Below the pieces are notes generated by a model, which worked only from the letters and a program-made list of their open reading frames with translations, was not told where the DNA came from and did not search any database. Shown here one piece after another: positions 38,495 to 48,031 of a DNA stretch of 64,000 nt (its first letter is position 1; each line of letters opens with the position of its first letter). A program made the translations under genes and the position numbers. Origin of the DNA: Ulvibacter litoralis (lineage in GTDB: Bacteria; Bacteroidota; Bacteroidia; Flavobacteriales; Flavobacteriaceae); the NCBI RefSeq assembly GCF_900102055.1, contig NZ_FNBA01000001.1, positions 248,001 to 312,000 on the forward strand. Direction: 5' to 3'.

Positions 38495-38746
38495 TTGAAA
38501 CCAGCATCAACTCCCACCCAACACCCTAAACTGCTATTTGCTAGCGGTCTGCTCGTACTTAGTATGGCACTCCCCTCCTTTGCGCCTTCGGTATCGAATG
38601 TGTACATCTGCAAAGGACCTTCCAGTAAAAAATACCATTACAAAAAAGACTGCCGCGGACTCTCAAACTGCTCTACCGATGTGTATCCGGTATCCCTTTC
38701 GGATGCCAAACAGTTTGGAAGAACACTGTGTGGCTGGGAGGATTAA
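38495..38746 (+). CDS. Small secreted Cys-containing protein
   Basis: An 83-aa protein with a signal peptide-like N-terminus (LLFASGLLVLSMALPSFA) and a compact mature part: VYICKGPSSKKYHYKKDCRGLSNCSTDVYPVSLSDAKQFGRTLCGWED. The pattern C-x-G-P-x4-Y-H-x4-C-x-G-L-S-x-C and the closing TLCGWED recur in Bacteroidota hypothetical proteins, where the Cys/His set may bind a metal. Function unknown. It has its own position after the terminator at 38360. Confidence 0.72.
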   Translation: MKPASTPTQHPKLLFASGLLVLSMALPSFAPSVSNVYICKGPSSKKYHYKKDCRGLSNCSTDVYPVSLSDAKQFGRTLCGWED

Positions 38747-38805
38747 TTTGGGGTGACGAATATCTAAAACACATAACACTTTAACAAATATCAAACACTA
38801 TACCT

Positions 38806-39597
38806 ATGAAAATAAAATTAATCTTAGTAGCACTCTCTCTATCTTTTTTAAGCTGTAAAAGCTACGTTCAAGTATACGAAACAAAAGCAGATAACATTAA
38901 AACAATAGAAAACGCGTATGTTTTCGAAAATGACTCTTTAACTATTACCTATAACTTTTGGCAAGAAAAAGGATTGATGGAATTTGTTATTTACAATAAA
39001 CTTGAGGTTCCATTATATATTGACTGGAGAAAATCTTCGTACGTAGATAATTCAGTTAAGTTAAACTATTGGGAAGATGTTGAAACAACCAATGCATTAT
39101 TCAGAAGCTATTATTCTACTTCATTCTATGGCATGCGTAACTCAAGTGGTAGATCAACAGCAACCAAATCAAAACAAGAACGAATAACCTTTATTCCACC
39201 TAAAGCTATTTATTCACGTGCTCAATACTACTTATTACCTAGAACTGATCTTATTTTAGATAAAACCGATTCTTTCAAAGAAGTGCCGTTATACGATACA
39301 TCAAAAAAGAATACCAAAGTGTATACAAAGGCATTTACAAAAGAAGAGTCTCCCCTAATATTTAGAAATTTTCTGACGTTCTCACTTACAGAAGCATTTA
39401 ATTCCGAATTTTATGTCGATAATCAATTTCATATTAGTAAAATACTTAAAATGGAAGACAAACATTTTTATGGAAAGGATGGAAAACTTGTCCGTACAAG
39501 AAATAAAAATCTCCCTTTTCAAGACGATCGTTATTTCTTTATTAATCTAGCACACCAGAAAAAGACTTTTAAAGTAAGAAGGGTTCATATCAAGTAA
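38806..39597 (+). CDS. Hypothetical lipoprotein
   Basis: A 263-aa protein with a lipobox (LSFLSCKSYVQVYETKADN; Cys about residue 17). The rest is mixed beta with aromatic residues (NDSLTITYNFWQEKGLMEFVIYNKLEVPLYIDWRKSSYV) and a Ser/Thr-rich segment. It matches Bacteroidota lipoproteins of unknown function. It sits next to the restriction operon, but its composition is ordinary. Confidence 0.75.
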   Translation: MKIKLILVALSLSFLSCKSYVQVYETKADNIKTIENAYVFENDSLTITYNFWQEKGLMEFVIYNKLEVPLYIDWRKSSYVDNSVKLNYWEDVETTNALFRSYYSTSFYGMRNSSGRSTATKSKQERITFIPPKAIYSRAQYYLLPRTDLILDKTDSFKEVPLYDTSKKNTKVYTKAFTKEESPLIFRNFLTFSLTEAFNSEFYVDNQFHISKILKMEDKHFYGKDGKLVRTRNKNLPFQDDRYFFINLAHQKKTFKVRRVHIK

Positions 39598-39665
39598 ACA
39601 AGCCGTTACTCGCATTGCCTAAACCCTAACTTTCTTCTATATTTACAACAAACAAACAGATTTTA

Positions 39666-41120
39666 ATGTTCGAACAAACTTTTAAAAATATAGACGACCT
39701 GCTTTACAAAGATTCTGGAGCAGATAGTGAATTAGATTACATAGGGCAAACCTCTTGGGTGATGTTCCTGCGCTACTTAGACGAATTAGAACAAGACAAG
39801 GCTGATGAAGCCGAATTAAAAGGCGAAGAGTATACTTTTATTTTAGATGAAGAGTACCGTTGGCCAAAATGGGCCATGCCAAAAGATGCAGATGGCAACG
39901 TAGATCATCACATTGCCTTAACAGGACCAGATTTAGTCGCTTTTGTAGATGGAAAGCTTTTTCCGTACCTCGCGAGGTTTAAGCAAGAGGCAGACAATGC
40001 CAATACGATTGAATATAAAATTGGAGAAATCTTCTCTGAACTGAAAAATAAAATTCAAAGTGGGTACAACCTACGGGAGATTTTGGAATATGCCGACGCA
40101 CTTCCTTTTCGTGCCTCTACAGATAAGCATGAGTTAAGCCACTTGTACGAAACCAAGATTAAAAACATGGGAAATGCAGGGCGTAATGGTGGGCAATACT
40201 ACACCCCAAGACCGCTTATTCGTGCCATGATTAATGTAATTGACCCGCAAATTGGCGAGAAAATTTACGATGGCGCCGCAGGCTCTTGTGGCTTTTTGGT
40301 GGAAGCGTATGAGTACATGTACGAGCGCATGGAAAAAACAACCGACAACCTTAAAACATTACAAGAAAATACCCTCTACGGAAAAGAGAAAAAGAATTTG
40401 GCGTATGTGATTGGGATTATGAATATGATTCTTCACGGCATTGAAGCACCCAATATTATCCACACCAATACGTTAGGCGAAAACATACGTGACATCCAAG
40501 AAAAAAACCGTTATCATGTTATTTTGGCAAACCCACCTTTTGGAGGAAAAGAGAGACCCGAAGTACAGCAAAATTTTGACATTAAAACAGGAGAAACCGC
40601 TTTCTTGTTTATGCAGCATTTTATTAAAAGTTTAAAAACAGGTGGTCGTGCTGCAATCGTGATAAAAAACACCGTATTGAGCAATACCGACAATGCCTCG
40701 GTAGCGTTGCGTAAACTCTTATTAGAAGGCTCAAACCTGCATACTATTTTAGATTTACCAGGAGGTACGTTTACGGGGGCAGGGGTAAAAACCGTGGTTT
40801 TGTTTTTTGAAAAAGGAGAACCCACCAAAAAGATTTGGTACTACCAATTAGACCCAGGGCGAAATATGGGGAAAACCAATCCTTTAAACGATGCCGATAT
40901 GGCTTCATTTATTGAATTGCAAAAAACGAAGCCGGAAACTGAACAATCTTGGAATATAAAAGTGGCAGATATTGATGAAACCACCTTTGATTTATCTGTT
41001 AAAAACCCAAACACCCCTGAAGAAGCACCATTACGAAGTCCAGAGGAAATATTAGATGAAATGTTTTTTTTAGATAAGGAAACCAAAGCGATTTTGAAAT
41101 CTATTAAAGAATTGGTATGA
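39666..41120 (+). CDS. hsdM: Type I restriction-modification DNA methyltransferase subunit M
   Basis: A 484-aa N6-adenine methyltransferase subunit. The N-terminal HsdM_N domain (MFEQTFKNIDDLLYKDSGADSELDYIGQTSWVMFLRYLDEL) is followed by the N6_Mtase domain. The AdoMet motif is KIYDGAAGSCGFLVEAYEYM, the catalytic NPPF is VILANPPFGGKERPE, and GRNGGQYYTPRPLIRAMINV is the usual entry block. HsdM methylates one strand of each half-site with HsdS. Its stop overlaps the hsdS start by 4 bp (ATGA). Confidence 0.97.
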   Translation: MFEQTFKNIDDLLYKDSGADSELDYIGQTSWVMFLRYLDELEQDKADEAELKGEEYTFILDEEYRWPKWAMPKDADGNVDHHIALTGPDLVAFVDGKLFPYLARFKQEADNANTIEYKIGEIFSELKNKIQSGYNLREILEYADALPFRASTDKHELSHLYETKIKNMGNAGRNGGQYYTPRPLIRAMINVIDPQIGEKIYDGAAGSCGFLVEAYEYMYERMEKTTDNLKTLQENTLYGKEKKNLAYVIGIMNMILHGIEAPNIIHTNTLGENIRDIQEKNRYHVILANPPFGGKERPEVQQNFDIKTGETAFLFMQHFIKSLKTGGRAAIVIKNTVLSNTDNASVALRKLLLEGSNLHTILDLPGGTFTGAGVKTVVLFFEKGEPTKKIWYYQLDPGRNMGKTNPLNDADMASFIELQKTKPETEQSWNIKVADIDETTFDLSVKNPNTPEEAPLRSPEEILDEMFFLDKETKAILKSIKELV

Positions 41121-42328
41121 GAGAAGGATGGAAATATTGTTCTCTTGAGCAACACATAAAATTAATTGATTACAGAGGGCGTACTCCTAAGAAAACGGAA
41201 AGTGGTGTGAAGCTTATTACTGCTAAAAATGTCAAATTGGGGTATTTACAAAATTATCCTGAGGAGTTTATTGCAGAAGATAATTATGAAGAGTGGATGA
41301 GAAGAGGGATACCCAATTATGGTGATGTGATTTTTACTACTGAAGCTCCATTGGCTAATGTCGCTCAACTCTTAATTCATGAAAAAGTGGCATTTGCTCA
41401 AAGGACAATTGTCATGCAACCAGAGAGTGGAATATTGGATCAAACATTTTTAAAGTATTTACTTTTATCACCTGAAGTAAGAGATGACATATTTTCGAAT
41501 GGCACAGGAGCTACAGTTACAGGTATTAAATCCAGTTTGCTTAAAAAAATTCAAATCCCAATCCCACCATTTCAAGAACAAAAACAAATCGTAGCCATAC
41601 TCGACAAAGCTTTTACAGCCATAGATCAAGCCAAAGCCAATATTGAAAAAAACATAGAAAACGCTAAAGAGCTGTTTCAATCTAAATTGAATGACATTTT
41701 TAGCCAAAAAGGTGAGGGTTGGGAGGAAAAGACTTTGGGGGAGGTTTGTGAAAAAACCAAGAATATTAAGTGGCAAGATTTTGCAAGTGAAGAATTTGAA
41801 TATGTTGATTTGAGTTCTGTTTCAAGAGAAACTTTAAGTGTTACTGAAACAACAACAGTAAATAAAGAAAATGCACCAAGTAGAGCAAAGAAAATAATTC
41901 ACGAAGGTGATGTGATTTTTGCGACTACTAGACCTACATTGAGACGAGCAACCATTATTGATGAAGAAATATCAGGGAATCTTTGTAGCACTGGTTATGT
42001 GGTTTTAAGGCCAACAGAAAATATTAGTTCTGATTGGATTTTCTTTTACCTACTAACAACAAAATTTATGGATAGAATGAAATCATTGCAAAGAGGTGCT
42101 AGTTATCCAGCAGTATCAGACAATGATGTGAAAGGATCAAAACTTTCAATTCCAAGATCAAAAGTGGAAGAAAAACAGAATATTCTAATAATGAAGAATC
42201 TGCAAGAAAAGACTAACTCATTAATTAAAAATTACGAACAGAAACTTGAAGATTTAGAAGACCTCAAAAAATCCATGCTGAAAAAAGCCTTTGCGGGCGA
42301 GTTAACTGAAAAGGAAGTTGCGGTATGA
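41117..42328 (+). CDS. hsdS: Type I restriction-modification specificity subunit S
   Basis: A 403-aa specificity subunit with two target-recognition domains, each followed by a conserved spacer helix. TRD1 runs about residues 5-150 and ends in PIPPFQEQKQIVAILDKAFTAIDQAKANIEKNIENAKELFQSKL. TRD2 runs about 190-340 and ends with KNLQEKTNSLIKNYEQKLEDLEDLKKSMLKKAFAGEL. The spacers are the coiled coils that set target spacing. The recognition sequence cannot be read from the gene. It overlaps its neighbours at both ends by 4 bp. Confidence 0.95.
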   Translation: MREGWKYCSLEQHIKLIDYRGRTPKKTESGVKLITAKNVKLGYLQNYPEEFIAEDNYEEWMRRGIPNYGDVIFTTEAPLANVAQLLIHEKVAFAQRTIVMQPESGILDQTFLKYLLLSPEVRDDIFSNGTGATVTGIKSSLLKKIQIPIPPFQEQKQIVAILDKAFTAIDQAKANIEKNIENAKELFQSKLNDIFSQKGEGWEEKTLGEVCEKTKNIKWQDFASEEFEYVDLSSVSRETLSVTETTTVNKENAPSRAKKIIHEGDVIFATTRPTLRRATIIDEEISGNLCSTGYVVLRPTENISSDWIFFYLLTTKFMDRMKSLQRGASYPAVSDNDVKGSKLSIPRSKVEEKQNILIMKNLQEKTNSLIKNYEQKLEDLEDLKKSMLKKAFAGELTEKEVAV

Positions 42329-42555
42329 TTACAGGCAACCAAATAGTAATATTTAAACCAGATGATGCTAATGCTTCTATAGAAGTTCAAGTACATCATG
42401 AAACTGTTTGGTTAAACCGTAATCAATTAGCAGAACTATTTGGTAGTGATATAAAGACTATTGGTATACACATTACTAATGTTTTTAAAGAAGGTGAACT
42501 TAGTAAAGACGCAACTGTCGCAAAATACGCGACAGTTGAAAATATATGGAGATAA
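42325..42555 (+). pseudogene. Truncated RhuM N-terminal fragment
   Basis: A 76-aa frame corresponding only to the RhuM N-terminal region. VQVHHETVWLNRNQLAELFGSDIKTIGIHITNVFKEGELSKDATVAKYATVEN parallels the next gene's NVQFEEETVWLTQAQMAELFNKGRTTITEHINNIFKEGEL. After VEN the frame runs into IWR and stops at the beginning of the next gene. The copies are clearly different at the DNA level, so this is an old, divergent RhuM remnant rather than a recent duplication. Its ATG still overlaps the hsdS stop, so it may be translated as a small protein. Confidence 0.8.
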
Positions 42556-43538
42556 AAAACCAAATAGAAATTTATCAAGCTCAAGATGGCTCTACTCAAA
42601 TTAATGTACAATTTGAGGAAGAAACGGTTTGGCTTACACAAGCGCAAATGGCCGAACTCTTTAATAAAGGAAGAACAACCATAACAGAGCATATTAATAA
42701 TATTTTTAAAGAAGGAGAGTTAACGGAAGATAGGGTATGTCGGGATTTCCGACACACCACACAACATGGCGCTATTAAAGGAAAAACACAATCTAAAAAC
42801 GTTAAATACTATAATTTAGATGTTATCATATCTGTAGGTTATAGAGTAAAATCAAAACAAGGCACACAATTCCGTATTTGGGCAACTCAAACCTTAAAAG
42901 AACATTTAGTTCAAGGATATACTATTAACCAAAAACGTTTAGAGCAAAAAGAACAAGAAGTAAAGTTGTTAAAAGACGGGATTCATATTTTAACCAGAAC
43001 AGTAAGCAAAGCCATAGAAGAAAAAGCTTCAGATAACATAATCTTAGAAACCTTTGCCAAAGGTTTAAGCCTATTAGATGACTACGACCACGAACAATTA
43101 GATGCTAAAGGTTTAACAACGAAAGAAGCAAATTACCCAAGTTTAAAAGAGTATCAAACACTTATAAACCAAATGCTTACTGAATTTGATTCTGATGTGT
43201 TTGGAAAAGAAAAAGACAAAAGCTTTGAAAGTTCGGTTGCCCAAATTGCAAAAGGATTTGGAGACGACGATTTTTACCCAAGCCTTGAAGAAAAAGCAAC
43301 AACACTTTTATATTTAGTAGTAAAAAATCACGCATTTGTAGATGGTAATAAACGAATAGCAGCAGCTTGTTTTTTAAAGTTTTTAGAACAAAACAAGATG
43401 CTTTTTAATGCTGAAAAACAACCTATAATCAGTAATGATACCTTAGCAAGTTTAACACTGTTTATTGCTTCAAGCAAACCAGAAGAAATGGAAACCGTAA
43501 AACGATTGGTGATTAGTGTATTAAACCGAAATAAATGA
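42546..43538 (+). CDS. RhuM family protein with C-terminal Fic/DOC domain
   Basis: A 330-aa protein. The RhuM domain (about residues 1-165) has ETVWLTQAQMAELFNKGRTTITEHINNIFKEGEL, RVCRDFRHTTQHGAIKGKTQSKNVKYYNLDVIISVGYRVKSKQGTQFRIWATQTL. The Fic/DOC part (about 200-325) carries VKNHAFVDGNKRIAAACFLKFL, an H-x-F-x-D-G-N-K-R active-site variant closer to Doc than to the HPFxxGNGR of AMPylating Fic proteins. The gene is embedded between hsdS and hsdR, with 4 bp overlapping hsdR. Such genes are common inside type I operons; the role is undetermined. Confidence 0.88.
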   Translation: MEIKNQIEIYQAQDGSTQINVQFEEETVWLTQAQMAELFNKGRTTITEHINNIFKEGELTEDRVCRDFRHTTQHGAIKGKTQSKNVKYYNLDVIISVGYRVKSKQGTQFRIWATQTLKEHLVQGYTINQKRLEQKEQEVKLLKDGIHILTRTVSKAIEEKASDNIILETFAKGLSLLDDYDHEQLDAKGLTTKEANYPSLKEYQTLINQMLTEFDSDVFGKEKDKSFESSVAQIAKGFGDDDFYPSLEEKATTLLYLVVKNHAFVDGNKRIAAACFLKFLEQNKMLFNAEKQPIISNDTLASLTLFIASSKPEEMETVKRLVISVLNRNK

Positions 43539-45997
43539 ACGAAGCACAAACCAAACACGATTTAATAGAACCAGCTTTGCGAGAAGCAGGTTGGGGCATT
43601 GTTGAAGGCAGTCGTCTGCGTTTGGAGTTTCCTATTACTAAAGGGCGTTTATTAGGCCAAAACAGACGTGCAACACCCCTTTTTGCAGACTACGTTTTAG
43701 AATACAAAAACAGACGTATTGGGGTTGTTGAAGCCAAAAAAAGAGATTTATACTACACCGATGGTGTAGGCCAAGCCAAAGACTATGCGGAACGCTTAAA
43801 TATTCGTTTTACCTATGCTACCAATGGATTGCAAATCTATGGCATGGATCTAGAAGAAGGTACTGAAGGTGATGTAACCAACTACCCTACTCCAGACGAG
43901 CTTTGGGAAATGACCTACCCTACTCCTAAAGAAGAGTACAAAGTTGAAATTGCCAATTGGAAAGAACGCTTATTCGCTATCCCTTTTGAAGACAGAGGCG
44001 GTACTTGGCAACCTAGATATTACCAACAAAATGCTATTGCTAAAGTGTTGGAAGCGGTTTCAGAAAAAAAAGACAGAATACTATTAACATTAGCAACAGG
44101 AACAGGAAAAACAGCCATCGCTTTTCAAATTGCTTGGAAACTATTTCATGCCAAGTGGAATTTAAAACGGGATGCTTCCAGAAGTCCAAGAATTTTATTT
44201 TTGGCAGATAGAAACATATTAGCAGACCAGGCTTTTAATGCGTTCAATGCATTTGATGTTATAGATGAAAATATTAAAGTACGTATTCGCCCTTCAGAAA
44301 TAAAAAAGAAAGGACGTATTCCAAAAAACGGAAGCATCTTTTTTACCATTTTCCAGTCTTTTATGGCAGGAAATAGCGCAATTTCAAACATTGAAGAAGA
44401 AAACAACCTTTATAAAGCAGCAGAAGAAGAAGCAAACTACGGGGAGGCAAAACCCTATTTTGGAGAATACCCGAGAGACTTTTTCGATTTTATCATCATT
44501 GATGAGTGTCATCGTGGTGGCGCTAACGATGAAAGTACGTGGCGGGATATTTTAGAATATTTTTCACCTGCTGTACAATTAGGTTTAACTGCGACTCCCA
44601 AACGCGATGTAAATGGAGATACCTACGATTATTTTGGAGACCCGGTTTATATTTATTCCTTGAAAGAAGGGATTAACGATGGTTTCTTAACCCCATTTAA
44701 AGTAAAGGAAATTGATACTACAATTGATGAATACACCTATACGGGCGATGATGATATTGAAAGTGATATTGAAATTCCGATTGGCACTAAATTTACAGAG
44801 GAACAGATAAACAAGATTATTGAAATAAAGGCTCGCGAAGAATATCGCGTAAAAATCTTTATGGATATGATTAATCAGAAACAAAAAACACTGGTTTTTT
44901 GTGCCACGCAAATTCATGCTGCGGCAATTCGAGATTTAATCAATCAATACGCTACAAGCAAAAACCCTAATTATTGTCATAGAGTGACTGCAGATGATGG
45001 AAATATGGGAGAAAACCACCTTCGCGATTTTCAGGATAATGAGAAAAATATTCCTACCATACTTACTACTTCACAAAAACTAAGTACGGGTGTTGATGCA
45101 CCCGAAATAAGAAATATTGTATTGCTACGTCCTGTAAAATCGATGGTAGAATTTAAGCAAATTGTAGGTCGTGGAACTCGTTTGTTTGATGGGAAGGATT
45201 ATTTTACTGTCTATGACTTTGTAGATGCGCATGAGCACTTCAATGACCCAGCATGGGACGGTGAGCCGTTGGATCCACCCGAACCAACTACAGGAGGAGA
45301 GAAAAAACCTTGTAATGTATGTGGCGAGAAAAAATGTATTTGTCTGAAACCAGAACCTGAAATATGCGAAGTGTGTGAGAACGATCCTTGCGTTTGTGAT
45401 ACTCCTCCACGCAAAATGATAAAGGTAACTTTGGCGAAAGGCAAAGAGTTAGAATTAGATTCTATGGTAAAGACTTCGTTTTGGAGTCCGTCGGGAACAC
45501 CAATTTCTGCTACCGAATTTGTAAAACAATTGTTTGGCGATATTCCTGGTTTCTTTACTTCGGAAAAAGAATTACGAACAATTTGGAGTGTGCCGAGTAC
45601 CCGAAAAAAATTACTCACTGAATTAGAAGAAAAAGGGTATACCAATGCGCAATTAGAAGATTTACGAAATTTGGTGCATGGAGAACATAGTGATCTTTTT
45701 GATGTATTAAATTATGTTGCATATCACAAAGGGTTAGTTCCAAGATTAGACCGTGCAGACAACGCCAGAATTCATTTGGGCGATTACAATCCAAAACAAC
45801 AAGAATTCTTAAACTTTGTATTAGAACAATATGTGAAAGAAGGGGTAAATGAACTGGATGATGCAAAACTCCCCGACTTATTAGAATTAAAATACAAAGC
45901 AATCGCCGATGCAAAACGAGAGCTAGGAGATATTAAATCGATCCGAAACTCATTTATCGGGTTTCAGAAAACAATCTATGGAGAATGGGTTGGGTGA
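43535..45997 (+). CDS. hsdR: Type I restriction endonuclease subunit R
   Basis: An 820-aa restriction motor/nuclease. The N-terminal nuclease (about residues 30-80) has DYVLEYKNRRIGVVEAKKRDLYYTDGVGQAKDYAE, a D-x(n)-E-x-K set. The SF2 helicase has Walker A LLTLATGTGKTAIAFQIAWKL, DEAD-type IIDECHRGGAND, LTATPKRD and motif VI QIVGRGTRLFDGKDYF. An unusual Cys-rich insert at about residues 588-627 (KPCNVCGEKKCICL, EICEVCENDPCVCD) looks zinc-binding. The gene is separated from hsdS by the RhuM genes but overlaps the last of these. Confidence 0.96.
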   Translation: MNEAQTKHDLIEPALREAGWGIVEGSRLRLEFPITKGRLLGQNRRATPLFADYVLEYKNRRIGVVEAKKRDLYYTDGVGQAKDYAERLNIRFTYATNGLQIYGMDLEEGTEGDVTNYPTPDELWEMTYPTPKEEYKVEIANWKERLFAIPFEDRGGTWQPRYYQQNAIAKVLEAVSEKKDRILLTLATGTGKTAIAFQIAWKLFHAKWNLKRDASRSPRILFLADRNILADQAFNAFNAFDVIDENIKVRIRPSEIKKKGRIPKNGSIFFTIFQSFMAGNSAISNIEEENNLYKAAEEEANYGEAKPYFGEYPRDFFDFIIIDECHRGGANDESTWRDILEYFSPAVQLGLTATPKRDVNGDTYDYFGDPVYIYSLKEGINDGFLTPFKVKEIDTTIDEYTYTGDDDIESDIEIPIGTKFTEEQINKIIEIKAREEYRVKIFMDMINQKQKTLVFCATQIHAAAIRDLINQYATSKNPNYCHRVTADDGNMGENHLRDFQDNEKNIPTILTTSQKLSTGVDAPEIRNIVLLRPVKSMVEFKQIVGRGTRLFDGKDYFTVYDFVDAHEHFNDPAWDGEPLDPPEPTTGGEKKPCNVCGEKKCICLKPEPEICEVCENDPCVCDTPPRKMIKVTLAKGKELELDSMVKTSFWSPSGTPISATEFVKQLFGDIPGFFTSEKELRTIWSVPSTRKKLLTELEEKGYTNAQLEDLRNLVHGEHSDLFDVLNYVAYHKGLVPRLDRADNARIHLGDYNPKQQEFLNFVLEQYVKEGVNELDDAKLPDLLELKYKAIADAKRELGDIKSIRNSFIGFQKTIYGEWVG

Positions 45998-46046
45998 TGG
46001 TTAGAGTGTTTTAAAAAAAGATTATATAATCTATAAATTAAGAAAT

Positions 46047-48029
46047 ATGAATTTAGATAAGTTTTATTCTTTAAGAACAAGTTTTACTGTAATAGCAATT
46101 ACTGGTAGAGTAGGGTCTGGATGTTCTCAAATTGCCGATAAATTAGCTAAAGAAGATTTTAATCAAAATTTAAATTCTTTAATAATTAAAAACTCTTTAA
46201 ACCCTGAGAATATAAAATCTAATATTTGTACTAACTATTTATCTCACCCCAAAAATTGGACAGCATTCAAGAAAATTCTATATAAGGACATACTATTATT
46301 TCATGTTTTATTTTATGCAGCCCAAAAATCTGAATCGATTCTTGATACAATTGAAAAAATTATAGAGATTATTTGTCAAAATGATCCGGAACTCAATCCA
46401 GAGATTTTAGGTAATAGATTTACAAATAAAGATGATAAACTGATATTATTTGAGAAATTGAAAGGTTTACTATTGGCTAGTGATATGTGGTATTTAAAGA
46501 TTAAAGAATTTAAAAAAGAAGATCTTAATTCCTGTCTATCTAATAAAAAGAACTATAGAAAATTATATGAATATTATTTTAATGAGCATGAAGAATTATC
46601 TTTAAAATTTTATGAAATTCTTAATAATCATAATTTTATAAAAAGAACTCGTTTTATACATGATATTGCAAATAATCTTAGAAATTTTGGATCTGTTGTT
46701 ACTAATTATTCTGCAGTAAAAGGTAAAGAGTACAGTTATAATCATATCTATACCGTTGCAGAAACAATTAATCGAGTAATTAAATGCTGGAGATACGTTA
46801 AGAAAGGTAAAACAAAGACCAGAATAGTTATTGATTCTTTAAAAAATTCTCGTGAAGCTATGTACTTTAAAGAGAAGTTTGCTGCTTTTTATATGATTGC
46901 CACAAATAAGTCTGAAGAAGAACGAATTGAATATCTTAAAAGTAAACTAATATCAAAGAAAGTTCTCGATAGTACTATTCAAGACATCTATAATCTAGAT
47001 GAAAGTGAATACAAAGGAGAGGAAGTAAATAATGGCGAATTTGCATCTCCTGATATAATAAACTGTATCCAAATTAGTGATTATCACATATTTTTTTCTA
47101 ATAAGCAATACGGAAGCCTTGAACCTATAACTGATGGGTTATTTAAAAATAATAATTATCAATTTATTTCTTTAGATAGACAACTGGTAAAACTAGTTTC
47201 TCTAGTTCAGCAGCCAGGACTTATTACTCCTTCTGCAATTGAAAGATCTATGCAAATAGCTTTTAATGCTAAATTAAGCTCAGGATGTATTTCAAGACAA
47301 GTAGGTGCACTAGTAACTGACCAGAACTTTTCTATAAAAGCAATAGGCTGGAATGATGTTCCACAAAATCAATTACCCTGTAATTTAAGAAATGCTCAAG
47401 ACTTAATCAATAAAAATAATACCAATCAATTCAGTGATTTCGAATTAGGACAAGATAATTCTAACACATATAGTGATGATCAAACTTTTCACGATAAATT
47501 TAAATCAGAAGTTAATGAAAAACACTTGAGTCTAGACCTAGAGGGACGCAATTGCTCTTTCTGTTTTAAATCTTTTCATAATGCTTTTGAAGGGGAAAAA
47601 AATCAAGTACATACACGTTCACTTCACGCTGAAGAAAATGCTATGCTTCAAATCAGTAAGTCCGGAGGTCAAGGAATTAAAGGAGGTAAGCTATTTACTA
47701 CGGCAAGTCCATGTGAACTATGTGCTAAAAAAGCATTTCAATTAGGAATTATGGATATTTATTTTATCGATCCTTATCCTGGTATTTCAAAACGTCATGT
47801 TCTTAAAGGTGGTGTAAATATTAATCCAAGTCTAATGATGTTCCAGGGAGCGGTAGGTAGAGCTTATCATAAACTATATGAGCCTTTTATGGCTTATAAA
47901 GATGAATTAGCTATTTTAACAGATATTAGACCTAAAGCCAAACCAGAAAAACTTCTCAGTAAGTTAACAAACGATAAAACACTGCAAAAAAAGTTATTAG
48001 ATACAATTATAAATCATAAAGAATATTAA
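46047..48029 (+). CDS. Anti-phage dCTP deaminase (P-loop + dCMP-deaminase fold, AvcD-like)
   Basis: A 660-aa protein. Residues 15-30 (VIAITGRVGSGCSQIA) form a P-loop, and the N-terminal 350 residues are kinase-like. The C-terminal deaminase has the zinc set LHAEENAMLQ (His-Ala-Glu near 527) and TTASPCELCAKK (P-C-x2-C near 554), plus a Cys cluster GRNCSFCFKSFHN. This architecture matches the reported anti-phage dCTP/dCMP deaminases that drain deoxycytidine nucleotides during phage replication. The gene is much more AT-rich than hsdMSR, which suggests acquisition by transfer. Two bases separate it from the Mrr gene. Confidence 0.9.
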   Translation: MNLDKFYSLRTSFTVIAITGRVGSGCSQIADKLAKEDFNQNLNSLIIKNSLNPENIKSNICTNYLSHPKNWTAFKKILYKDILLFHVLFYAAQKSESILDTIEKIIEIICQNDPELNPEILGNRFTNKDDKLILFEKLKGLLLASDMWYLKIKEFKKEDLNSCLSNKKNYRKLYEYYFNEHEELSLKFYEILNNHNFIKRTRFIHDIANNLRNFGSVVTNYSAVKGKEYSYNHIYTVAETINRVIKCWRYVKKGKTKTRIVIDSLKNSREAMYFKEKFAAFYMIATNKSEEERIEYLKSKLISKKVLDSTIQDIYNLDESEYKGEEVNNGEFASPDIINCIQISDYHIFFSNKQYGSLEPITDGLFKNNNYQFISLDRQLVKLVSLVQQPGLITPSAIERSMQIAFNAKLSSGCISRQVGALVTDQNFSIKAIGWNDVPQNQLPCNLRNAQDLINKNNTNQFSDFELGQDNSNTYSDDQTFHDKFKSEVNEKHLSLDLEGRNCSFCFKSFHNAFEGEKNQVHTRSLHAEENAMLQISKSGGQGIKGGKLFTTASPCELCAKKAFQLGIMDIYFIDPYPGISKRHVLKGGVNINPSLMMFQGAVGRAYHKLYEPFMAYKDELAILTDIRPKAKPEKLLSKLTNDKTLQKKLLDTIINHKEY

Positions 48030-48031
48030 AT

